Source: Limonium bicolor (taxonomy: Eukaryota; Streptophyta; Magnoliopsida; Caryophyllales; Plumbaginaceae). From it: a stretch of 64,000 nt of DNA. The stretch spans positions 480,601,594 through 480,665,593 of the forward strand of contig CM041777.1 in NCBI GenBank assembly GCA_023374045.1, in the 5' to 3' direction. Positions 56,225 to 64,000 of this stretch are shown here, one piece after another; the stretch's first letter is position 1; every line of letters starts with the position of its first letter. A model generated the notes under the pieces. That model saw nothing but the letters and a program-made list of their open reading frames with translations, ran no database searches and had not been told where the DNA came from. The position numbers were made by a program, and so were the translations under genes.

Positions 56225-58432
56225 TGTAACACCCCCAAACACTGGCCTAGGAGTTAGGGGTATTACACGCCGCGTATTATTACATAATAACGCAAGGCTC
56301 TAATAAACGAACTTAAACAGATAGTCAAATAAGGCCCAAACGGAATACTTAAATAAAGTATAAACAAGAGATGTTAAAACATCCCCAAAAGTCATTACAG
56401 AACCCACCAAACTAATGTCAAAAGCGGAAGCTAACAAAATATGCCCAAAGGCCCAAATTCAATACAAGGTCTCAAAAGAAGCTAAAAACAAAGCAGCTAA
56501 ACTCCAGAAGCTGAGGGGAGACGATCCTCGCTAATCAATCTGCAAAAGCGTTAGAAGTAGGGGAATGAGCACACAACTATGCCCAGTAGATGACCAACTT
56601 CATCAACCAGCATGCTCAAAACATTTACAGAAAATTGACAAATCAGAAGAAGGAGTCAAGAGAATCCACAAATATATCAGAAATCAGAAACAGAAGTCCA
56701 ATCATTAAGGGACTAAACAGAGCAGAAGTAGACAGAAGCAGAAAACAGAGTGGGACACTAGCGATCACAGCATACAGACAGAACGAGCAACCAGCTCGTG
56801 AACAGAACGAGGAAACCTCACTCGTAAACAGAACAGGTGTAAACACCCGTGAACAGAACGGGGAACATCACCCGTGAACAGAAGGATCCTACATAGCGCG
56901 CTACGAGACAGCGTAACCAGCCATCCAAAGGCTCAGACACAGAGATAACTAGGTCCCAAAACAGAAGCTTAAATACAGATAAGCATATGTGCACCAAAGG
57001 CACCAGAAAGCTCATAGATAGCTTGGAAATCAGAAGGGGAATCCAACCCCGCAAACAGAAGTCAAAACGGAGCTCAAACGAGCAAGTTATGGTCAAAACA
57101 GTAGCCTGTCCGAACTTGTGTCCGGACATCAATGTTCGGACACAAGTCGAGACTCAGAAGGCAAAACCAGACAGATGTCCGAACTTGTGTCCGGACTTCA
57201 AAGTTCGGACACAAGTCGAACCTTAAAACAGATGGAGAGTCAGAGGTGTCCGAACATCCAGTTCGGACGGATGTTCGGACAATCTTCGGAAAGCAGAACG
57301 TGGAGAGTCCGAACTTGTGTCCGGACATCAATGTTCGGACACCAGTCGAAGCCAAAATCAGAGAATACAGAAGGCTGTGTCCGAACTTCAAAGCTCGGAC
57401 GGAAGTTCGGACACAGCGAAGATTTTCAAAAGATTAAGCGCAGAAGGGCATGTCCGAACTTCAAAGCTCGGACGGAAGTTCGGACATGCCGAAAACCTCA
57501 GAAATCAGAAGCGAATTTAGCACGAACAAAAGCACCAAAACTTACTCAAATCAACCACACATTTACAAAACAACCTTGGGGTTTAATCCATTGAAATGGC
57601 ATTAAACAGACATAAACCACACACAAACACAAGATCAAAACATTGAACTAACTGATAGAATCCAAACTCCCCAAGGCTGAACACACGGATCGAATCCGAA
57701 AGCCACCTACCTCGGATTAACAGCAGATGAGTCACAATCGGAACAGCAGAGAGCCCACAATCTAAACACCAGTCGACTTCCACGCAGACACCGCAACAGA
57801 GCAGACCAACAAAGCAATCCAATCCCGACACTGAATTCCCATAACAACGCAGAGGAGGACGTTCACAATCAGAAACCGATAACAACACCAATACTGAAAC
57901 TGAAACGCAGAGCAGAATAGACCCTCACCTAAAACTGTTCACGGATTCGCAGAGCACGTCAACAGCAGTAGCAATCGACAGAGAACGTCGGGAAATCCAC
58001 TGATTACAATCAGATAGCAGAGAAGGAAATTAGGGATTGGGAAGTTCTCCAAACTGATTTGCAAACTAATCAACGCAACACAAACCTGAATACGGAGAGA
58101 ACAGCAAGACGATGAAGAAACCACAGCACTCGAATCTCCAACCAGTAGCACAATGGATCGATCAACAGAGAGGAAGATTGAGAGAGAGAAGAGAGAAGGG
58201 TTTCCAATCTGAGCGAGAAGGAGAGCGCAAAGGAGATCGTGAGAACGTGATTAGAATAATGACTAGGGAATATTAATATAACTCAATTAATAATCTCTTA
58301 CCAAAAATTCGAAAGAAGAAGACCACCTCGCCCTTGTCTTAATCTAAAGGACTTCCATGTCCTGAATTAAGATTGAACCGACTTAAGATGAATTGTGACG
58401 AAATAAAATATAACCAATCTTGGGTTATAACA
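56225..58432 (-). repeat. 5' LTR of the gag-deleted element (2208 bp)
   Basis: Nearly identical to 49945-52153; differences are mainly single-base indels. Hairpin array at about 57106-57490. Confidence 0.93.
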
Positions 58433-58545
58433 GTTGAACTTCACTTGTGGTTGCCTTGAAAATTTGAGAAACAGCTCGAGAAAGAATATGGGTTTTATTT
58501 CTTGATGGGACTGAAAAATGATTTCTCAATGTTGAGGGGAAATGT
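58433..58545 (+). pseudogene. Ty1/copia gag remnant, third piece
   Basis: Continues 49944: KFEKQLEKEYGFYFLMGL and DFSMLRGN, the FLMGL block of copia gag. Cut off at about 58545 by the LINE poly(A) tail. Confidence 0.7.
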
Positions 58546-58782
58546 CTTTTTTTTTTATCATAAACTTTTATCATTCTTCATTCATCAAAAGAGAGTTCCA
58601 CATCTATCTTACAAGCATGAACTATCTTACAAGGAATATTGTCTCTCATCCAAAGCTTAAAAAACACCGAACTGTTAAACATAAGGGAGATTAACAAGAT
58701 AGGAAAGTTTGAAACAGAAACTTCCTGATGCAGTCTACTAATGTTACACAAATTACATAAACAAGCCAATTGCTCCCATCTT

Positions 58783-59229
58783 TCAGAGTCTACAAAAGTT
58801 TGCTGAAGGTACTGCCGGGTTCTTTAGGAAATGAAGGATCTCAGGATCACTGATATCGATCTCCACATTAGAGTAACCTGCTTCGATTGCCCATTTCAGA
58901 GCAAAAACCAGTCCTTGAAATTCTGCTCCTGCCTGAGAGCACTTAGAAATCATTCTTTTGTTGAAAGCCATCAAAATAGCTCCATCTGATTGCCTTATGG
59001 AATCTACTAACATAAGGGCATAACCCCTTTTCTTCTTCCAACCACAATTGATCTTAATCGCATCCTGCAGAGGAGGAGCCCAATGGTTTCCAGTTTGATT
59101 AGTAGCCATACTATTATCCAAACCGAGTTTATTAGCTTTAATAAAAGCAAGGTTAGATTCCAAGAGAGACAGCCAAGACAAAAGAGGATTATGTCTAACT
59201 GAATTCTTAGCATCATATACAACCCACAT
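58783..59229 (-). pseudogene. LINE RNase H domain
   Basis: KINCGWKKKRGYAL, DSIRQSDGAILMAFN, AGAEFQGLVFALKWAIE and VEIDISDPEILHFL: the plant-type RNase H module found at the end of plant L1 ORF2. The first acidic motif (usually N-x-DGA) is changed to NCGW, so catalysis is doubtful. 148 residues, in a different frame from the zf-RVT part. Confidence 0.75.
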
Positions 59230-59234
59230 GACAT

Positions 59235-59639
59235 TTATAATCTTTTCCAGTTTTTCATTAGACCAACTATCAGTCTGCGAAAAAATAATCTCTTGTATGC
59301 TTTTCTCTCTCTTCTCGCTGTTTCCTGCTCATCAGGCAGATCGAGGAGATCCACCCATAAATCTTTAACCACAACACACCCAAAGAAAGAGTGAAACATT
59401 GTATCAATCTTTGAACAGAAGCAGCAGAGAGGAGATCCTCCTAATCTTTTAGCAAGATTGGCAAGGCAAGGGACAATGTTCTTCATGAATTTCCAATGAA
59501 GCAGTTTAACTCTCGGACTACACTGCAGGTAATTGATTCTTCTACTGCGTTTATTGTGACTATCACTAGAAGAAGGATTACTGCTAGATGTAACTGTTTG
59601 ATCCAGACAGTAGGCAGACTTGACAGGAAAAAAGGCCAT
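59235..59639 (-). pseudogene. LINE zf-RVT (zinc-binding) region
   Basis: FPVKSAYCLDQ, SPRVKLLHWKFMKNIVP, LAKRLGG and CCFCSKIDTMFHSFFGC, the CxxC...HxxxxC zinc-binding block that follows RT in plant LINEs. Upstream it is interrupted by the MITE at 59700. Confidence 0.85.
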
Positions 59640-59699
59640 CTTTAGAGTTGTGCCAGATCCAACTGTCTGCTTCCAAAATGGAAATCCTTATTTTCTTTA

Positions 59700-60226
59700 G
59701 AGTAAATTATTCAGAACCCCCTTGAGGATTTAGGATATTACAGTTAACCCCCTTGTGTTTATCATAATTACTGGTAACCACCTCGAGGTTAAGGTATCTT
59801 TGACTACGAGCCCCCAAACTATAACTCTGTTATCAGGAAGTTAACTACGTGTTAACCTATCATCTTAATTATATTAATAAGATCATGCTGGACAAAAAAC
59901 ATTACTTAATCTACATTAAAGAACACTACTTAATCTACATTGTTATTTTCCTAAAAATGTCAACCCTTCCTTGAAAATGCATCTAAAGTGGGATGAGAGA
60001 GAGTTAGATGATGTTGATTAAGCAGTTTTGTTGTCCAACCTCGCATTATTAATGTGATTAAGCTAATAGGTCAACACATAGTTAACTTTTTTATCACATA
60101 ATTATAGTTCGGGGGCTCGTAGTCAAAGATACCTTAACCTTGAGGTGGTTACCAATAATTATGATAAACACAAGGGGGTTAACTGTAATATCCCGAATCC
60201 TCAAGGAGGTTCTGAGTAATTTACTC
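59700..60226. mobile_element. Foldback Mutator-like MITE, copy 2 (527 bp)
   Basis: Perfect 9-bp target duplication ttttcttta (59691-59699 and 60227-60235). Ends gagtaaattattcagaacccc and, inverted, gagtaaattactcagaacct. Arms of about 200 bp match 44561-45083. Inserted in the LINE, hence younger than it. Confidence 0.9.
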
Positions 60227-60421
60227 TTTTCTTTATCTCCTCAACATCAATCTCCCATAATTGTTGTCTCAGTAAGTCGACATCCTAGTCATTGGAGTCT
60301 AGAGAAAAAAATTGGTTCACTGTAGGATTAACAGAACTAGAAGGTTTGGGTGTGAAAGGTTGGAAAGAATAGGGTCTGGGCAACCAAGGCTCACCCCAGA
60401 GAAAGGTGTCTTTACCGTCCC

Positions 60422-60976
60422 CTATCTTCTTTCTAATTCCTTTTTTAGGAGATCCAAACTGGAGATAATAGATTTCCAGATAGGACTGCCTTGGTGTTTT
60501 CTCTTAGCATTGAGAAAATAGTCCTGAGGAAAATAAATACCTTTAAGCGTCTTAGAAACAAGAGAATTCGGATCTGTCACAAGATGCCAGGCCTGCTTTG
60601 CTAGCAAGGCCTTGTTAAAGGATTCTGCTGATCTGAATCCAATGCCCCCCATTTCCTTACTCCTACAAACTTCTTCCCACTTAACCCAGTGTAAGCTTAT
60701 TTTATCCAGACTCCCTCCCCACCAGAAGGAGGCTAGACAAGAATTAATTTTATCTATGATACCTTTAGGCAAGAGGAATAAGGACATAGGGTAAACTGGG
60801 ATTGACTGGAGCACAATAGACAGCAGAACTGATCTTCCAGCTTGAGACATGGGTTTTCCCCAACTAGCCACTCTCTTTTTGATAGTCTCCACAATGTAAT
60901 TGAAAATTTGATCCCTATTCCTCCCCATTCCCCTAGGAAGACCAAGATACTTCTGAAAAGTAGTAGTTTCTCTCAA
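60422..60976 (-). pseudogene. LINE RT C-terminal (thumb) region
   Basis: YLGLPRGMGRNRDQIF, VASWGKPMSQAGRSVLL, SFWWGG, LHWVKWEEVC, GGIGFRSAESFNKALLAKQ and AWHLVTDPNSLVSK: the conserved block after the LINE RT core. 184 residues open, ended by a stop near 60422. Confidence 0.9.
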
Positions 60977-61009
60977 TCCTAAGATGTTACAGATTTGATT
61001 TTTGCTTTG

Positions 61010-61894
61010 GAGGTTTAGTTTTCTGCTGAAGATGATATCCGATTTCTGTCTGTTAATGGAGTGACCTAAGACTGCTAGAAAGGAGTTGAGGGAATCTTTA
61101 AGAAACTGAGCATTCTTAACTGAGCACTTCCCAAAACTAAGATATTATCATCTGCAAAGGCCAGATGTTAAGCTAGGACCAGTTTCTGACAATTTCACAC
61201 CTTTGAAAACTACCAAGAACTTCTACTTTATTAAGAAAACTCGAGAGAGCTTCTTGGGCTAGAATAAACAGATAAGGGGACAAGGGGTCCCCTTGTCTTA
61301 TTCCCCTATAAGGTTTAAAAGAATCACCTGGGATTCCATTGACTAAAACTGAGCAAATAGTAGAGGTGAAATGAAAACAATAATCACTGGTCTGAGCCAA
61401 ACCTCTGGGAAACCCATAGACAGAAGAACATTCTCAATAAACTTCCAATCCAATCTATCATAAGCCTTACTTAGGTCCAATTTAAGAGCAAACTCACCGT
61501 TTTTGATAGCTTTGCTCCTAGCTAGTTTGTGCATGATTTCCCCAGAGATGATAATGTTATCGGTAATAAGCCTCCCTCTCACAAATCCTGACTGATTAGG
61601 AGAAATAATCTCAGGAAGAATACCTCTTATTCTGTTGGCCAAGACTTTAGACACTATTTTATAAACAAAGTTACAAAGCGAGATAGGTCTAAAATCTGAC
61701 ATGTTAACCGCTCCTTTGATCTTAGGAATAAGAGTGATGAAAAAGTGATTCATCGAACTAGAAAAAGGGTTACCTTGCAACAAGGAGAGCACCGTGTCTA
61801 TCACTTGCTTACCCACCACTCCCCATAGAGACTTGAAGAAGAGCCCATTAAATCCGTCCGGTCCTGGAGATTTGTCTCCACCTAATTGTTTCAT
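61010..61894 (-). pseudogene. LINE reverse transcriptase core
   Basis: DKSPGPDGFNGLFFKSLW, LIPKIKGAVNMSDFRPIS, NQSGFVRGRLITDNIII, FALKLDLSKAYDRLDW (first catalytic Asp), then a shift near 61400 into GIRQGDPLSPYLFILAQEAL, and another before AFADDNILVLG at about 61158-61132 (catalytic FADD, codons 61147-61158). All active-site residues are present but over three frames. Confidence 0.9.
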
Positions 61895-61989
61895 AGCAGC
61901 AACGACTTCTTGGCTACTATAAGGAATCTGCAGCCCTGAGATATGATTGACTGTCAGCCTACTCTAACAGCTTCCACGAACCTATTATT

Positions 61990-62263
61990 AGTGTCAGTAT
62001 TCTCAGGTTGGAAACAAGTTCATGAAGTACTGTCGAGCAATCAGTTCTATGCTATTCCAGTCATACTTCATAGCATTAGACTGATCCAGTAACCCAAAAA
62101 TACAATTCTTTCTTCTTCTAGCATTGGCTCTATCATGGAAGAAACGGGTATTCCTGTCCCTTTCTTTCACCCATTGAACTTTAGCTCTCTGCTTCCACCA
62201 GTCTTCAAGCTTAAAAGACAGCAGCTCTATATCCACTAGGATTCTTTTTCTATTATTAATCAT
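61990..62263 (-). pseudogene. LINE linker between endonuclease and RT
   Basis: WWKQRAKVQWVKERDRNTRFFHDRANARRR-type block (partial quotes: KVQWVKERDRNTRFFH, ANARRRKN), a conserved feature upstream of plant LINE RT. 86 residues open. Confidence 0.82.
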
Positions 62264-62314
62264 CCAAGAAGAAGAATTGACTTGATTCAGAGAAGTCCAT
62301 TCTTCTTTCTTTTT

Positions 62315-63200
62315 TTAAATTTTCCACTGGATCTTTTTATATGACCAACCTTTCCACCTCTGTAAAGCATTTGCACAGTCTGTAATCTTCTGCTCTAGAA
62401 TCTTATCAGACTCTCCCCAGATCTTTGAAACAATAGAAAAACACTTATCTTCTTTGAGCCACGCAGTCTCAAATCTGAAAGTATGCCTTTTTTTTCTCTG
62501 ATATCCAAAGAAATGGAGAAGGATAGGTCTATGATCTGACTTTTCCCACTTCAGGTGTTCAACAGAAATACTAGGAAACATCACCAAGGCTTTATCACAA
62601 ACCAAAGTTCTATCTAACCGACTGATAGATTGCTTACCATCTGCCTGACAATTACAGAAAGTACCAGGTTCACCAAAAAAACCAACATCCAAGAGGTTAC
62701 AATCCTGAACTGCATCCTTGAAACTCTTCATGCAGCTATCACTCCTATTTCTTCCACCTATTTTTCTGAATTCCGCATGATCTGATTGTAATCTCCCGCC
62801 ACTACCCACGGCCCAAACACCTACTGTCTGAGAATTTTCAACAGCTTCCACGAGAGATACTCCATCTGCCAGTCAGACCAGCCATAGAACCCAGTGAAAT
62901 GAAAAGCTAAACCACCAGGATAAACCACATTAGCTGCAATATGATGCTTGGAGCTATTTATAATAGAAATCCTTATATCAGATTTCCAGAGGAGCGCTAA
63001 ACCATCACTTCTACCAACACTAGGAGAAGCAAAGAGCTCAAAACCTTGAAAAACTTTACTAATCTGCAACATTTCTTCCACGGACCTATGAGTTTCCATA
63101 AGGAAAATCATATCTGGTGCTCTAGATCTAATAAGATCCCGCACCCAAATAACTGCCTAAGGGCTGCCCAACCCTCGGCAGTTAAAGCTTAGGCAAGTCA
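62315..63200 (-). pseudogene. LINE apurinic-type endonuclease
   Basis: Nicks target DNA for reverse transcription. Begins with MTCLSFNCRGLGSP near 63200, then a TAG, then VRDLIRSRAPDMIFLMETH (Glu of the active site), SDGLALLWKSD and FTGFYG; after a frame change near 62830 it reads QDCNLLDVGF, FCNC, SRLDRTLV and KWEKSDHRPILL (catalytic SDH). One stop and one frameshift. Confidence 0.88.
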
Positions 63201-63509
63201 TTTCTCTTGGCAGCCTTGCTCCTTAGCAAGGTCTTCCTGAGACTGAGTTAAAGCTTCCACTTGAGAGTCCTTGGTCTTAACTTCTGAAACAGAAGGAGTA
63301 ACCTCTGGAGACTTAAGTTTCTCACTTTTCCTCTTCGTGATTTTCAGCAAAATCTTCTTATCTTTATTACCTTCTCTGAAACTGACTCCTTTACCTTCTC
63401 TTTGAATGAATTTGTTGATAGATAAACTAGTCTCTTTACTAACATGACTACTTCCTGATTTAGCCTTTCCTTTAGAGTCTGCCTCCCTCATGATCTCTGA
63501 AATCGACAT
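63198..63509 (-). pseudogene. End of LINE ORF1 (fragment)
   Basis: A 103-codon Lys/Ser/Glu-rich frame (MSISEIMREADSKGKAK ... KEQGCQEK) ending just before ORF2. The position fits the C-terminal tail of plant LINE ORF1, whose CCHC part would lie further right but is not seen. Assigned by position and composition only. Confidence 0.45.
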
Positions 63510-63530
63510 ATTAATATCAGAATGAGAACA

Positions 63531-64000
63531 TGGTGTGGAGGGTGATTTTTCGGTATGAGAGGGGGTCTATCTAAATGTGGTCTGACTGAGAAACCTAGAT
63601 CCTAGAAATTGCCATTCTGTGGAGGGTGAAAACCCGTTATTCTGGCATCCCTCAAAGACCTACTAAATCGTCCGTCTTTCCCAGAAAGCATAAAGGGGAG
63701 TGCCAGTGTGCACTACACCCGCTCTCGATGGGCTCCACGCGGACTTATGCCTCTATAAGGCGGATTTGACTAGAGTCGCCACCTAGTTTGGCCTAAGATA
63801 CTAGGAAGGAAGGAGGAAGGGGGTTCTAAGACATTCGAGATGCTTGAGTTCTCCGGAGTTTGGAATTTCAAGGAGTTCGAAGTTTTAAGGAATTGGAGGT
63901 GTATGATGTTTGGAATGATTTGAGTTTTGATAACAATTTGAGTGTGTGAGGCAATTGAAATTTGAGTAGAGATCTCGAGTTTTTCGGATTGGGGATTCTG
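63531..64000. other. Unassigned sequence right of the LINE
   Basis: Contains gactagagtcgccacctag and an A/G-rich stretch. No open frame, RNA gene or paired termini that I can support. It may be part of another repeat reaching past the window. Confidence 0.35.

Larger units (their letters stand above)
49945..58432 (-). mobile_element. Tekay-like Ty3/gypsy retrotransposon with deleted gag
   Basis: 8488 bp. LTRs 49945-52153 and 56225-58432 are almost identical, so insertion is recent, yet the coding region has many frameshifts. Flanking 5-mers are tgtga (left) and gttga (right), not a clean duplication, but the copia gag frame resumes across the element. Related to the 24016/35073 family in LTR plan and proteins. 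The N-terminal half of gag and the leader are missing. Confidence 0.93.
58546..63530 (-). mobile_element. L1-type LINE, minus strand
   Basis: 3' end at the A-run seen as t(10-12) near 58545-58556, then RNase H, zf-RVT, reverse transcriptase, endonuclease and the end of ORF1 toward 63509. Order and motifs are those of plant L1 LINEs. All domains are separated by stops or frameshifts. A foldback MITE is inserted between the RT and the zf-RVT part. The 5' end is not defined; I saw no clear target duplication. Confidence 0.88.

Noticed and set aside
49940..58437. A 5-bp target duplication for the element at 49945
   Set aside because: The flanking 5-mers are tgtga and gttga, so no clean duplication can be claimed, although the copia frame resumes across the element.
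63531..63600. LINE 5' end and target duplication near aaatgt at about 63572
   Set aside because: A six-base match to the left flank is too short, and the copia gag does not resume behind it.

Overview
This window is nuclear DNA of a flowering plant, most likely a eudicot. It holds Ty3/gypsy chromoviruses of the Tekay/Del type, a plant L1-type LINE, hAT and Mutator-like MITEs, a SKIP19-like F-box gene and a plant mobile domain (PMD) gene remnant. I cannot name the species. Almost all of it is transposable elements nested in one another; no intact host gene is certain.

Layout. 1-1625: a promoter-like repeat with a 734-bp tandem duplication full of small GTCCGC...GCGGAC hairpins. 1626-2345: pieces of a tandem F-box paralogue. 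3080-44500: one ancestral PMD gene on the + strand, taken apart by insertions. First came a hAT MITE (3306-22299, TSD ctcctgtt/ctcttgtt). A 17.9-kb Tekay element (3704-21581, TSD aatac) and a second hAT MITE (21713-22186) inserted into it. A Tekay-like element (24016-32888, TSD cagca) inserted further along the PMD gene. A segment of about 11.07 kb containing that element was then tandemly duplicated (21957-33022 and 33023-44111), so the element at 35073-43976 has the same TSD and flanks. 44561-45083: a Mutator-like foldback MITE. 46318-47500: an F-box/LRR gene, probably a pseudogene. 48065-58545: a Ty1/copia gag remnant split by a hAT element (48173-49500) and by a third Tekay-like element (49945-58432, deleted gag). 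58546 to about 63530: a LINE on the minus strand, itself holding a second foldback MITE (59700-60226). 63530-64000 is unassigned.

The most interesting object is the 17.9-kb element. It has unusually long LTRs (5744 and 5722 bp), most of whose length is built from degenerate modules of about 190 bp. Between the gag zinc-knuckle region and the protease, in sense orientation, it carries an AlkB-type 2-oxoglutarate/Fe(II) dioxygenase with the full HxD...H...RxNxTxR signature. The cargo is preceded by a GT-AG interval whose removal would fuse gag to AlkB in frame, and is followed by a UTR-like stretch with an AATAAA-type signal. It looks like a captured host demethylase gene. A perfect 11-bp-arm palindrome overlaps its tRNA-Met primer site.

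All four LTR elements are read from the minus strand, use a TGGTATCAGAGC primer site (initiator tRNA-Met), begin with TGTAACACCCC on the + strand, and encode gag, protease, RT, RNase H and integrase with a C-terminal chromodomain-like tail. All carry stops or frameshifts. Single-base indels between duplicated copies are frequent enough that some breaks may be consensus errors rather than biology.
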